From Tabrizicola sp. (GTDB lineage Bacteria; Pseudomonadota; Alphaproteobacteria; Rhodobacterales; Rhodobacteraceae), in NCBI GenBank assembly GCA_016792685.1, contig JAEULQ010000106.1:48906-112905 (forward strand): a DNA stretch of 64,000 nt, written 5' to 3'. The translations under genes and the position numbers were made by a program. The notes below the pieces were generated by a model that did not search any database, had not been told where the DNA came from, and saw nothing but the letters and a program-made list of their open reading frames with translations. The stretch's first letter is position 1; each line of letters begins with the position of its first letter. Positions 8,668-17,057 of the stretch are shown here, in pieces.

Positions 8668-9508
8668 CGCGCGCCACCTCTTGTACAGCCCCCTCGGGCA
8701 ACCCGGCTCGGGGCGGGTGCGGTATGGCGCGGCCATGGCGCTTTGGCGTGCGGGCCAGATCAGCGAGGCGGTCCTTGAAGTCTATCGCATCGCCGCCGCG
8801 CATGACGGACGGGACCCGCTGTCGATGCTCGCCGAACGCGGCCTGCCAGCTCCGCCTCTGCCCGAACCGCAGTCGGCCCTTCAGCGCCTCTACACTACGG
8901 CCCGCGCCTATCTTCTGACCCTCGATCATCCTGGCGCCGAGGATGTCCGCGCCGGACTTCCCATGGATCCGGGGCATGAAGCCGGGATCACACCGCACGG
9001 CAATCCGGTCGTCGAACGCTGGCTCGCCCCTGCACTGGATGCGCTGCGACCGAAAGAGCCGCAGCTCGCCGAGGCAATTGCCGGGGCGGCAGATCAGCTC
9101 AACTGGATCACCTACGACGCCTATCCCCGCGAAAGGATCGGCGAGTCCTTTGCCACGGGCCATGCCTATGCCTCGATCATGGGAGGCGAAGCCGCCTTCG
9201 AAGCGGAGGATTTTGATCTTGGCATCTTTCTCATCGCCCCCGGCGTGCTCTACCGGGACCACCGCCATGCCGCGCCCGAGCTTTACGCCCCGCTGACCGG
9301 GCCGCATGGCTGGCGCTTTGCCCCACAAAGGCCTCTGCAGATCAAGCCCGCGCACGAACCGGTCTGGAACCCGCGGTATCAGCCGCATATGACCAAGGTC
9401 GGCCCGGTTCCTTTCCTTTGCCTGTTTGTCTGGACCCGGGACGTCAACGAGATCGCCGAGGTCATTCCAAGCGACGACTGGCCCGCGCTTGAACAGCTGT
9501 CACTCTAA
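8660..9508 (+). CDS. Cupin with DddQ-type dimethylsulfoniopropionate lyase motif
   Basis: 282 residues from the ATG at 8660 (a GTG at 8654 is possible). The C-terminal half is a cupin with Y198-x4-H203-x3-E207-x-Y209, the same spacing as the Tyr120/His125/Glu129/Tyr131 set I recall from the DMSP lyase DddQ. A later His (232 or 243) could be the fourth metal ligand. The protein is about 80 residues longer than DddQ, with an alpha-helical N-terminus. Translation is coupled to the permease gene (8-bp overlap). Known DddQ cleaves DMSP to acrylate and dimethyl sulfide. Here the neighbours are Rieske and GcvT-like genes, so the substrate may be DMSP or another onium compound. Confidence 0.7.
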   Translation: MTDARHLLYSPLGQPGSGRVRYGAAMALWRAGQISEAVLEVYRIAAAHDGRDPLSMLAERGLPAPPLPEPQSALQRLYTTARAYLLTLDHPGAEDVRAGLPMDPGHEAGITPHGNPVVERWLAPALDALRPKEPQLAEAIAGAADQLNWITYDAYPRERIGESFATGHAYASIMGGEAAFEAEDFDLGIFLIAPGVLYRDHRHAAPELYAPLTGPHGWRFAPQRPLQIKPAHEPVWNPRYQPHMTKVGPVPFLCLFVWTRDVNEIAEVIPSDDWPALEQLSL

Positions 9509-9690
9509 GCGGTCCGGACAAGATGCTGACGGGACTGCAACGGGAAGCGCGGATCCGTCCGCCTTGCCGAACGACAGTCTCCTGGCAGACCCGGGCTAAG
9601 GTAATCATGACCTGAAAGGCGCTCCCGAAAGCCGGTAGGGGCAATAGCGGCCGAGGGCAGGATGATCCTTTGCGGAATCGACACATTCCT

Positions 9691-9907
9691 GGCCCGAGGC
9701 CATCGCCTCGGGCCAAGTGCTGACGGTACAGCTTTCTCCGGCCGTGCGCTCCGCGTACGGCCGGCGCCCGCCCCCCGGGCGGCGGGCGCAAATGCGCCCA
9801 CCGGGGCGGGCTTTGTCCGTACCCCAATCGCTCAGGGATATCTGACACCCCCTTGGCCCTTCCTTGCGTCAGGGCCAACCGGACCGGGTGACATGCCACT
9901 GGCATGT
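9691..9907. repeat. Cluster of extragenic palindromes in a 450-bp gene-free stretch
   Basis: The gap 9509-9961 has no convincing gene. It contains GGCCCGAGGC/GCCTCGGGCC (9691-9714, loop 4), CCGGCCGT/ACGGCCGG (9738-9764), GCGCCCGCC/GGCGGGCGC (9764-9789), GGGCGC/GCGCCC (9784-9799), TTGGCCCT/AGGGCCAA (9853-9878) and ACATGCCA/TGGCATGT (9891-9907), all perfect stems. Together they lie between convergent transcription units (cupin, plus; HxlR regulator, minus). They could act as transcription stop or mRNA-end structures or be a REP/BIME-like repeat. No T-tract follows. Confidence 0.75.
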
Positions 9908-9961
9908 CCCCTATCGGCCCGGGGCGCAGGAACCGGCTGGTCCGCGTAGGTTTATCCCGCC

Positions 9962-10351
9962 TTAGGCGGCCTTGGGCTTCCGTTCCGCCAGAATGCGGGG
10001 CAGGGCACCCTCGATCCAGCTGGTCAGCGCCACCACATGTTCCGCCGCTTCCCGACCGAGCGGGGTCAGCTCATAGTCGACATGCGGCGGGACGACCGGA
10101 TGCGCTGTCCGCAGGATGAACCCGTCGGCCTCCAGCTCTTGCAGCGTCTGTGCAAGCATTCTTTCGCTGATCCCGCCCACCCGCCGCCGCAACTGCGCAA
10201 AGCGGTGTGACCCCGTGGCCAGCACGATCATCACAAGCCCGCCCCAACGGCTGGTCAGGTGTTGCAGGATCGGCCGCGAGGGACAGTCGGGCGCCAGGAC
10301 ATTGCCGCGCGCCCAGCGGTCGATCAGCGCCTGTGCATCCGTGTCCAGCAT
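9962..10351 (-). CDS. HxlR-family transcriptional regulator
   Basis: 129 residues with an HxlR winged-helix core: HRFAQLRRRVGGISERMLAQTLQELEADGFILR, the recognition helix and wing. Members often sense reactive carbonyls, quinones or disulfide stress and repress a divergent oxidoreductase. It is divergent from the QorB-like gene at 10450, the same arrangement as ytfH-ytfG in Escherichia coli, so it most likely controls that gene. No cysteine lies near the N-terminus except C23, which could be a redox sensor; this is inference. Confidence 0.88.
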   Translation of the reverse strand: MLDTDAQALIDRWARGNVLAPDCPSRPILQHLTSRWGGLVMIVLATGSHRFAQLRRRVGGISERMLAQTLQELEADGFILRTAHPVVPPHVDYELTPLGREAAEHVVALTSWIEGALPRILAERKPKAA

Positions 10352-10449
10352 GATGTGCGTCCCCGTCCTATACTAACAAATTTGTGCGTACTTCCTTTCC
10401 GTAAGTATCCGGATATGTCTGCTGCGTCAACCCAAGCAGGAGAACAGAC
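10352..10449. promoter_or_regulatory. Divergent promoter region of HxlR regulator and quinone oxidoreductase
   Basis: 98-bp AT-richer intergenic region with an inverted repeat TACTT (10389-10393) and AAGTA (10403-10407), a plausible HxlR operator. AGCAGGAG before the ATG at 10450 is the ribosome site of the oxidoreductase. Assignment of the repeat as operator is inference. Confidence 0.45.
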
Positions 10450-11283
10450 ATGTCAAAGATCGCCATCACCGGGGCCACCGGCCAACTCGGCCGACTGGCC
10501 GTTGCCGCCCTGAAAGACCGTGGCGCTACCCCCATCGCTCTGGCCCGCGACCCCGCAAAGGCCGGGGATCTTGGCGTGGAAACCCGGGCATTCGACTATA
10601 CGGCAGCCGATCCGGCTGCGCTTTCCGGCGTCGAGACCCTGGTCCTGATATCCTCGAACGATTTCAATGACCGTGCGGGCCAGCACCGCAATGCCATTGC
10701 CGCGGCCAAGGCGGCCGGGGTCAAGCGGATCGTCTACACCTCGATCCTGAAGGGATCGGCCAATCCGATGCTCCTGGCCTTGGACCATGTCGCCACCGAG
10801 GCTGCGCTGCAGGACAGCGGCCTTGCCGTGACCACCCTGCGCAACGGCTGGTACACCGAGAACTACACTGGCGCGCTTGACGCTGCGGTCCAGCACGGTG
10901 CGATCATCGGTGCGGCAGGCGAGGGGCGTGTGTCCTCGGCCGCCCGCAAGGACTATGCCGAGGCCATTGCCGTGACTGCGCTGGATCCGGCCCATGCCGG
11001 AAAGACCTATGAGCTGGCCGGTGACACCTCGCACAGCGGCGCCGATCTGGCGGCAACCCTGGCACAGGTCGCGGGCAAACCCGTTGCCTATGTGTCCATG
11101 CCTCAGGCCGACTATGCCAAGGCACTGGTGGGTTTCGGTCTGCCCGAAGGCTTTGCCCAGGCCCTGGCAGACAGTGACGCCCAGGCCGCGAAAGGTGCGC
11201 TGCACGACGACAGCCGGACACTGTCGCGGCTGATCGGTCGCCCGACAACGCCCTTCGCAGAAACGCTTCGCGCGGCCTTCTGA
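10450..11283 (+). CDS. qorB: NmrA/QorB-type NAD(P)H:quinone oxidoreductase
   Basis: 277 residues. Rossmann start MSKIAITGATGQLGRLA with the GATGQLG nucleotide-binding loop at 8-14, and the atypical-SDR pattern VYTSILKG plus LRNGWYTENY. This matches the QOR2/YtfG family, which reduces quinones with NADPH and protects against electrophilic quinones. A good Shine-Dalgarno (AGGAG) precedes the ATG. The divergent HxlR gene supports the YtfH/YtfG-like assignment. The symbol is by homology of family and context. Confidence 0.85.
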   Translation: MSKIAITGATGQLGRLAVAALKDRGATPIALARDPAKAGDLGVETRAFDYTAADPAALSGVETLVLISSNDFNDRAGQHRNAIAAAKAAGVKRIVYTSILKGSANPMLLALDHVATEAALQDSGLAVTTLRNGWYTENYTGALDAAVQHGAIIGAAGEGRVSSAARKDYAEAIAVTALDPAHAGKTYELAGDTSHSGADLAATLAQVAGKPVAYVSMPQADYAKALVGFGLPEGFAQALADSDAQAAKGALHDDSRTLSRLIGRPTTPFAETLRAAF

Positions 11284-11534
11284 CGACCGCGATCGCGGAA
11301 TGCTCCCCATGCTCATCCCGTCCGCTTTCTGGCAAGACGGGGTGGGCATGGGGGGAATGCCAAATCTGAAGAAAGGGTAAACCGGCTGCGGCAACCCATT
11401 GATTTGGCTAAGGTGGCCAATTTGTCCACGCTGGACAGGGTAGGGCGCAGGTCGCAAACGATCAACAAGCCGTCCCCTTCGGCTTGGAAAGAGCCCGGTC
11501 GGCCGCTAGTCTCCTCCCGAAGAAGGAGAGCCCC

Positions 11535-11945
11535 ATGCCGCGCGCCGAAACCCTCGCCCTGATCCGCCGCTACTATGATGCCTTCAATGCCGGGAACCCC
11601 GCCGGCATGCTCGACTGCCTGACCGACGACATCGAGCACCGGGTGAACGAGGGCGCCCACCGGATCGGCAAGGCGAAGTTCGCCGAATTCTGCAGCCACA
11701 TGGGCGTCAGCTACCGCGAGCAGCTGAAGGGCCTGGTGGTCTTCGCCACGGACGACGGCACCCGCGGGGCGGCAGAGTTCGTGGTCCACGGCGAGTATCT
11801 CAAGACCGACCCCGGCCTGCCCGAAGCCCGCGGCCAGCGCTACGTTCTTCCAGCTGGCGGGTTCTTCGAGGTCAAGGGCGGAAAGATCGCGCGCATCACC
11901 ACCTTCTACAACCTCAACGACTGGATCCGGCAGGTGAGCCTGTGA
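11535..11945 (+). CDS. SnoaL-like (NTF2-fold) ketosteroid-isomerase-related protein
   Basis: 136 residues with the SnoaL/NTF2 barrel pattern: ALIRRYYDAFNAGNPAGMLDCLTDDIEHRVN at the N-terminus and FFEVKGGKIARITTFYNLNDWIRQV at the C-terminus. The start at 11535 has AAGGAGAG five bases upstream; an earlier in-frame start at 11484 lacks one. The downstream GNAT starts inside its stop codon (GTGA), so both are co-translated. Function unknown; the fold serves isomerases, hydrolases and binding proteins alike. Confidence 0.8.
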   Translation: MPRAETLALIRRYYDAFNAGNPAGMLDCLTDDIEHRVNEGAHRIGKAKFAEFCSHMGVSYREQLKGLVVFATDDGTRGAAEFVVHGEYLKTDPGLPEARGQRYVLPAGGFFEVKGGKIARITTFYNLNDWIRQVSL

Positions 11946-12538
11946 ACATCGACGACATCGACGTCCGCGCCCTGCGCGGCCCCGACCTGGAAGCCGCCCT
12001 TGATGGCGTGGCCCAGCTTCGGATCACCGTCTTCCGCGAATGGCCCTATCTCTACGACGGTTCGTCCGAATACGAACGCGAGTACCTCAACACCTACCGC
12101 GACAATCCCGGCGCGCTTCTGGTGGGGGCCTTCCATGACGGCCGGCTTGTCGGTGCCTCGACTTCCACCCCGATGGAAGACCACTCACCGGAATTCTCCG
12201 CCCCCTTCCGCGCCCTCGGCATCCCGCCCGAGAAGATCCTGTACGGCGCGGAGTCCGTCCTCCTCCGCCCCTATCGCGGTATCGGCCTTGGCCACCGTTT
12301 CATCGACCTGCGCGAGGATCACGCCCGTGCACTGGGACGGACCCATGTTGCCTTCTGCTCGGTGATCCGCCCGGAGGACCACCCGGCCCGGCCTGCGATC
12401 TACCGATCGAACGACAGCTTCTGGATGGGCCGCGGCTATGACCCCGTCCCCGGCGCCGTCGCGCATTTCAGCTGGAAGGACCTTGGCGACACGGTCGAGA
12501 CTGAAAAGCCCCTGCAATTCTGGATGCGCGAGCTTTGA
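11942..12538 (+). CDS. GNAT-family N-acetyltransferase
   Basis: 198 residues starting at a GTG that overlaps the upstream stop. An acetyl-CoA binding stretch is visible as YGAESVLLRPYRGIGLGHRFIDLREDHA (motif A variant RGIGLG). It is coupled to the SnoaL-like gene; this pair recurs in Rhodobacteraceae genomes as far as I recall. The acceptor is unknown. It sits immediately upstream of the infA block but is separated from it by 250 bp. Confidence 0.82.
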   Translation: MNIDDIDVRALRGPDLEAALDGVAQLRITVFREWPYLYDGSSEYEREYLNTYRDNPGALLVGAFHDGRLVGASTSTPMEDHSPEFSAPFRALGIPPEKILYGAESVLLRPYRGIGLGHRFIDLREDHARALGRTHVAFCSVIRPEDHPARPAIYRSNDSFWMGRGYDPVPGAVAHFSWKDLGDTVETEKPLQFWMREL

Positions 12539-12630
12539 CCGACGCGTGGCCGGCGTCAGCAGGCCCCATCGTGCGCCCCATTAGGCATGGCCCGGTGCCA
12601 TACACCTGCCATACGCATGCCAGACACAAA

Positions 12631-12650
12631 GCAGACGCTTTGCAGACGCT
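12631..12650 (+). promoter_or_regulatory. Tandem 9-bp repeat upstream of infA
   Basis: GCAGACGCT occurs twice (12631-12639 and 12642-12650) with an 11-bp period, about one helical turn, in the 250-bp gap upstream of infA. It could be a regulator or UP-type site of the infA promoter. Nothing else coding is seen in 12539-12787. Confidence 0.35.
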
Positions 12651-12787
12651 GATTTTCGGGGAATTCCGTGGGATTAACCCCGATTCGGGCCATATTCCAG
12701 AATCCGCTTGAAAACCGCCCTTTTCGCGGGCATATCGCCCGGCGGAAGCCTGCGGCCACCCGCGGGCCCATCTGCAATGGAGAGACC

Positions 12788-13006
12788 ATGGCCAAGGAAG
12801 ATATTCTCGAATTCCCCGGTGTCGTGAAGGAACTCCTGCCGAACGCGACATTCAGGGTCGAACTCGAGAACGGCCATGAACTGATCGCGACGATGGCAGG
12901 CAAGATGCGCAAGAACCGCATCCGGGTTCTGGCAGGCGACAAGGTGCAGGTCGAAATGACCCCATACGACCTGTCAAAGGGTCGCATCAACTACCGCTTC
13001 AAGTAA
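12788..13006 (+). CDS. infA: Translation initiation factor IF-1
   Basis: 72 residues, the normal IF-1 length, starting [20 protein letters not shown] and containing the S1/OB-fold core [20 protein letters not shown] followed by [16 protein letters not shown]. It binds the 30S A site during initiation. The start at 12788 has TGGAGAGA upstream; extension to 12668 would add non-IF-1 residues. First gene of the infA-maf-RNase-yacG block, a conserved alphaproteobacterial arrangement. Confidence 0.98.
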   Translation: MAKEDILEFPGVVKELLPNATFRVELENGHELIATMAGKMRKNRIRVLAGDKVQVEMTPYDLSKGRINYRFK

Positions 13007-13012
13007 CTGATC

Positions 13013-13588
13013 TTGCGGCTTATTCTGGGATCTGGCAGCCCGCGCCGGAAAGAGCTTCTGGCTGGGCTTGGCATCGTGCCCAATCTGATCCTGCCCCCCG
13101 ACATCGACGAAGACCCCCGCAAGGGCGAGCTTCCCCGCCCCTATGCCGCCCGCCTGGCAGCGGAAAAGGCGCGGGCGGTTCCGGCTGGCCCCGAGGATGT
13201 CGTCCTGTGCGCCGACACCACCGTGGCGCTTGGCCGACGCATCCTCGGCAAGCCCGAGGATGCCGGGCAAGCCGCTGAATTCCTGACACTTCTCGGCGGT
13301 CGCCGGCACGAGGTCATCACCGCCATCGCTGTCCGCAAGGGCGACCGGCTCCTCTCCCGCGAGTCCTTAAGCGTGGTGAAGATGAAGCGCCTCTCGGATG
13401 ACGAACTGAACGCCTATCTTGCCAGCGGCGAATGGCAGGGCAAGGCCGGAGCCTATGGAATTCAAGGACTTGCCGGTGCGTTTATCCCGTGGATTTCCGG
13501 CTCCTTCACCGGCATCATGGGCCTCCCGGTGGCCGAGACCGCAGCGTTGCTGAGCGCCATCGGCTACCCGGTCTGGAGGCAGGAATGA
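13013..13588 (+). CDS. maf: Maf-family nucleotide pyrophosphatase
   Basis: 191 residues, TTG start six bases after infA. The N-terminus [19 protein letters not shown] is the Maf signature. CADTTVALG carries the catalytic Asp and GKPEDA the conserved Lys. Maf proteins hydrolyse non-canonical NTPs (dTTP/UTP/m5UTP type) and affect septation. TTG is the only start that keeps the Maf signature at the N-terminus. The stop overlaps the next ATG (ATGA). Confidence 0.94.
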   Translation: MRLILGSGSPRRKELLAGLGIVPNLILPPDIDEDPRKGELPRPYAARLAAEKARAVPAGPEDVVLCADTTVALGRRILGKPEDAGQAAEFLTLLGGRRHEVITAIAVRKGDRLLSRESLSVVKMKRLSDDELNAYLASGEWQGKAGAYGIQGLAGAFIPWISGSFTGIMGLPVAETAALLSAIGYPVWRQE

Positions 13589-14622
13589 AGGGCCGTCTGC
13601 TTGTCCTCGACGAACGTTCCGGTCGCCAGGCCGCTGCGCTACTGGTCGACGGCCGTCTTGAAGAGCTCTCCATCGACCCAGAGGGCGACACCGCCCTTCC
13701 CGGTGCGATCTACCGCGCCGTTGCCGACCGTCCGGTCAAGGGCCAGGGCGGCATCTTCGTCAAACTGCCCGAGGGCTCGGGCTTCCTGCGCCAGATCTCT
13801 GGCGTCGCCCCCGGCCAGCGGCTTTTGGTCCAGGTCACCGGCCCGGCAGAACCCGGGAAGGCCACGCCCGTCACCACGCGCCTCCTCTTCAAGTCGCGCT
13901 TCGCCATCGTCACCCCGGATGCTCCGGGCCTGAATATCTCCAGACAAATCAAGGATGAAGATCGCCGCGCCGAGCTTTCTGCCCTGGCCGAGGCCGGGAT
14001 GAAGGGCGCGGATGACCGTCTCGGCCTGATATTGCGTTCCGGCTGTGCTGCTGCCGAAGAGGATGCCATCGCCGAAGATATCGCCGCCATGCGCGGCCTT
14101 GCCGAAGCGGTGCTCGCCGACCTCACCGGCGGCCCCGAGCTTCTGGTCGACGGTCCTTCCGCGCATGACATCGCCTTTCGCGACTGGCTTGACCCTGCGG
14201 TTGATGACGCCGACACCGACCCCGGCAGCTTCGACCGCCATGGCGTGACCGAGGCGATCGAGGCCCTTCGCACCCCTCGCGTGGCGCTCGACGCCGGGGC
14301 GAGCATGATGATCGAGCCGACCCGGGCGCTGGTTTCAGTCGATGTTAACACTGGGCCTGATACATCTCCGGCTGCGGCGCTCAAGGCCAGCATCGCCGCC
14401 GCCCGCGACCTGCCGCGCCAGCTGCGCCTGCGGGGCTTGGGGGGCCAGGTGGTGGTGGACTTCGCGCCGATGCCGAAACGCGACCGGCATATTCTCGATC
14501 AGGTGCTGAAAGCCGCCTTCAAGACCGATGGCGATGCGAACCTTGCGGGCTGGACGACGCTCGGCCTTTACGAGCTGACCCGCAAACGCGACCGCCTGCC
14601 GCTGGCGGAGCTTCTGCCATGA
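13585..14622 (+). CDS. Ribonuclease E/G-family protein, short form
   Basis: 345 residues, ATG coupled to the maf stop. Catalytic metal-site segments [10 protein letters not shown] and [16 protein letters not shown] are those of RNase E/G. It is much shorter than RNase G (about 490): the C-terminal zinc-link CPxCxG and small domain are absent and the S1 part is reduced. Such short forms occur beside yacG in Rhodobacteraceae; full-length RNase E would be elsewhere. Probable role is rRNA or mRNA 5'-end processing. Activity without the Zn-link is uncertain. Confidence 0.88.
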   Translation: MKGRLLVLDERSGRQAAALLVDGRLEELSIDPEGDTALPGAIYRAVADRPVKGQGGIFVKLPEGSGFLRQISGVAPGQRLLVQVTGPAEPGKATPVTTRLLFKSRFAIVTPDAPGLNISRQIKDEDRRAELSALAEAGMKGADDRLGLILRSGCAAAEEDAIAEDIAAMRGLAEAVLADLTGGPELLVDGPSAHDIAFRDWLDPAVDDADTDPGSFDRHGVTEAIEALRTPRVALDAGASMMIEPTRALVSVDVNTGPDTSPAAALKASIAAARDLPRQLRLRGLGGQVVVDFAPMPKRDRHILDQVLKAAFKTDGDANLAGWTTLGLYELTRKRDRLPLAELLP

Positions 14623-14795
14623 GCTGCCCTGTCTGCGGCAAGCCGACCGATGCCGCCTACCGCCCCTTCTGCTCCCGCCGCTGTGCCGACGTCGACCTCG
14701 GCCGCTGGCTGACCGAGAGCTACCGCATCCCTGCCGAATCTCCGGACGAAGGCGAAGACGTACCGCAGGACGCCCCCTCGCCTAAGCCGCATTAA
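14619..14795 (+). CDS. yacG: DNA gyrase inhibitor / zinc-binding protein YacG
   Basis: 58 residues; small and easily missed. ATG overlaps the preceding RNase stop (ATGA). The zinc knuckle is CPVCGKPT ... PFCSRRCADVDLGRWL, followed by YRIP and an acidic tail, exactly the YacG pattern. YacG binds GyrB and blocks DNA binding in enterics. The four cysteines are at 3, 6, 18 and 22. Last gene of the core operon, followed by tRNA-Phe. Confidence 0.95.
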   Translation: MSCPVCGKPTDAAYRPFCSRRCADVDLGRWLTESYRIPAESPDEGEDVPQDAPSPKPH

Positions 14796-14855
14796 GGGGC
14801 GTTTTCCCTCTGGACAGCCCCCCTTGGCTTGAGTATCACCCGCCCACCAAACGGT

Positions 14856-14931
14856 GCCCAGATAGCTCAGTTGGTAGAGCAGCGGATTGAAAATCCGCGT
14901 GTCGCTGGTTCGATTCCGGCTCTGGGCACCA
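14856..14931 (+). tRNA. tRNA-Phe (GAA)
   Basis: 76 nt, folds as a standard cloverleaf. Acceptor GCCCAGA/TCTGGGC, D stem GCTC/GAGC, anticodon stem GCGGA/TCCGC with loop TTGAAAA (anticodon GAA at 14889-14891), T stem GCTGG/CCGGC with loop TTCGATT, discriminator A and encoded CCA. Sits 60 bp after yacG. Confidence 0.98.
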
Positions 14932-15061
14932 CTTGATTTCCATGATGAGCGGGTGGTGCGGGGTGGTGCTGACAGCGGGTCAGGCTACAGCCGTTTTTTT
15001 GTGGCGGGTTGCGGGGCGGCCTTGGGTATCGGGGCTGGACCGCTGGTGAGCCTTGGGGGCG

Positions 15062-16102
15062 TCAGATCCCGCGAGGGGACTGCGGCGTGAAATCAAAGTG
15101 CATGTGGTGGTCGTAAGGCTGACCGGGATCGAGCCTTGACGAAGGGAAGGCGGGCTGGTTCGGGCTATCGGGGAAGCGTTGCGTTTCCAGCGCAAAGCCC
15201 GCGAAGTGCGGGTAGGTTGCGCCCGCCTTGCCAGGGGTGCCGTCAAAATGGGCGCCGGTGTAAAGCTGGACGCCGGGCTCGGTGGTCCAGAGCCGCAAAC
15301 GTCGGCCCGAGGTCGGATCCAGGGCTTCAGCGCAGGGTCGCAGGCCGCTGTCGGCGTCAAGAGGAGCCGAAAGACAGAAATTGTGGTCAAATCCCCCCGG
15401 TGAAGGCCAGGGGTCGCCGATCAGGCGGAGACTGCGGAAGTCATGCGCCGTGTCCGCGACGGGGCAAAGCTCGCCGGTCGGGATCAGCTGCGCATCGACG
15501 GGCAGGTAATGCGCGGCGTCGATCCGGAGGAGTTGCGTCCGCATGTCGCCGGATTGCTGGCCGGCCAGATTGAAGTAGGCGTGATTGACCAGGTTCACCA
15601 CTGTCGGGGCATCGGTCTCTGCCTCCATGCGGATCTGCAGGACAGACCCCTCAAGCCGATAGGTGGTGCGAACCGAAAGTCTGCCGGGATAGCCCATTTC
15701 ACCGGCCGGAGAGACGGTGGCGAAGGTCACATGTTCGGCGCTATGGCTCTCGATCTGCCAGGTCTTGCGATCAAGCCCAAAGCTGCCGCCGTGGAGATGC
15801 TGTTCCCCTTCATTCCGGTCCAATTGCACCAGGCGTCCATCCATGACGAACTGCCCCTTGGCGATACGGTTGGCATAGCGCCCGCAGGTTGCTCCGAGGT
15901 AGCCGCCTTGCGTGGCCCAGTCTTCCAGCCGGTCGTGGCCCAGCACGATGTCAGCCAGGCGCCCGTCACGGTCCGGAACCCAAAGCTCGGCCAGCCGCGC
16001 GCCATAGCTGAGGAGCAGGACGTGCAGGCCATCGGTCCGGCCAAGCAGTGCGGATTGCACCTCGACCCCGTCAATCTGCCCGATGCTGCGGATTTCGGCC
16101 AT
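15062..16102 (-). CDS. galM: Aldose 1-epimerase (galactose mutarotase)
   Basis: 346 residues, last gene of a three-gene minus-strand operon. Signature motifs are GRYANRIAKGQF, the catalytic-site His in NEGEQHLHGGSFGLD and NLVNHAYFNLAG, and the general-base region near TGAHFDGTPGKAG. It interconverts the anomers of aldoses so the dehydrogenase upstream receives its preferred anomer. Gap of 31 bp to the Gfo/Idh/MocA gene. GAGAGG precedes the ATG. The sugar is not fixed by the sequence; the context says L-arabinose or D-galactose. Confidence 0.92.
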   Translation of the reverse strand: MAEIRSIGQIDGVEVQSALLGRTDGLHVLLLSYGARLAELWVPDRDGRLADIVLGHDRLEDWATQGGYLGATCGRYANRIAKGQFVMDGRLVQLDRNEGEQHLHGGSFGLDRKTWQIESHSAEHVTFATVSPAGEMGYPGRLSVRTTYRLEGSVLQIRMEAETDAPTVVNLVNHAYFNLAGQQSGDMRTQLLRIDAAHYLPVDAQLIPTGELCPVADTAHDFRSLRLIGDPWPSPGGFDHNFCLSAPLDADSGLRPCAEALDPTSGRRLRLWTTEPGVQLYTGAHFDGTPGKAGATYPHFAGFALETQRFPDSPNQPAFPSSRLDPGQPYDHHMHFDFTPQSPRGI

Positions 16103-16133
16103 TGTCTGCCTCTCCTGGATCGCCGGGGTGCGT

Positions 16134-17057
16134 TCAGAACTGGAACGGTTCGGTGATGACCCGCTCGCCCAGCGTCATCGCATCCGCCACATGGACCATC
16201 GGGGCGAGGTCGACTTCGGACGCACCAGCGCGGACCAGCGCAGCCATGCGGGCATAAAGGGCGGGGTATTCGCCCATGATCGTGTCCGCGCCTGCTACGG
16301 CCTTACCGTCGATTTCCAGTACATTGCCACCCATCCGCAAGGCCAGTCGCCCTTCCGCGGTCGCGACCTCGATGTCCCAGGTCTGCGGGCCTTCCTGGCG
16401 CCAGTCGAAGTCGGCAGTGACAGCACCCGAAAAGGTCAGCTGCGCGGCGATAGGGGTCTGGCGGTTGGCCGGAAATTCCAGCCTGGCCCATTTCAGGTGA
16501 ACCGGAGCGGGCAGGATCTCGGTCAGGATCGACAACGCATTGATGCCTGGGTCAAAGACGCCCATGCCGCCCGGTTCGAAGACCCAGTCCTGGCCGGGGT
16601 GCCATTTCCGCACATCCTCGCGCCAGGTGATATGGGCGGACGTGATGGACTTGCCCTGAAGCCATGCTTTGGCGGGGGCGACCGCCTGGGCCATCCTGCT
16701 GTGCCAGGTGGCGTAGAGAGTGAGGCCCTTCGCAGCGGCAAGGTGCTGGAGCGCGTGCACTTCGGCCAGCGTCGCGCCCGGGGGTTTTTCCAGCATCACA
16801 TGCTTGCCCGCCTTCAGCGCGGCTTCGGCATAGGCGAAGCGGGGCGCGGGGGGCAGGGCCAGCGAGACGACCTGGATATCGGGGCGAGCCTCCAGCATCG
16901 CCTCGATCGTGGTGAAGCTTTCCACGCCTTCGATCCGGCCCTTGCGGCTGACGGTGCAGGCAAGCTCCCAATCCGGGCTGGCGGAGATCGCCGGGACATG
17001 CTGGTCCACGGCGATCTTGCCGATGCCGACCAAAGCAACCTTGGCGGCAAGCTTCAT
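16134..17057 (-). CDS. Gfo/Idh/MocA-family aldose (L-arabinose/D-galactose) 1-dehydrogenase
   Basis: 307 residues. Rossmann start KVALVGIGKIAVDQHVPAI, the catalytic motif EKPPGATL (Lys of EKP), and C-terminal Gfo/Idh domain with GMGVFDPGINALSI. This small subgroup contains galactose/L-arabinose 1-dehydrogenases of oxidative pathways. The ATG overlaps the stop of the dehydratase (ATGA); longer frames run into that gene. With dehydratase and mutarotase it forms the sugar to lactone to 2-keto-3-deoxy acid route. A lactonase and later enzymes are not in the window. Confidence 0.85.
   Translation of the reverse strand: MKLAAKVALVGIGKIAVDQHVPAISASPDWELACTVSRKGRIEGVESFTTIEAMLEARPDIQVVSLALPPAPRFAYAEAALKAGKHVMLEKPPGATLAEVHALQHLAAAKGLTLYATWHSRMAQAVAPAKAWLQGKSITSAHITWREDVRKWHPGQDWVFEPGGMGVFDPGINALSILTEILPAPVHLKWARLEFPANRQTPIAAQLTFSGAVTADFDWRQEGPQTWDIEVATAEGRLALRMGGNVLEIDGKAVAGADTIMGEYPALYARMAALVRAGASEVDLAPMVHVADAMTLGERVITEPFQF

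Noticed and set aside
9462-9905. 147-codon frame on the minus strand in the palindrome region
   Set aside because: Its sequence is generated by the GC-rich hairpins (Pro/Arg/Gly runs), it overlaps the cupin gene end, and no family is recognised.
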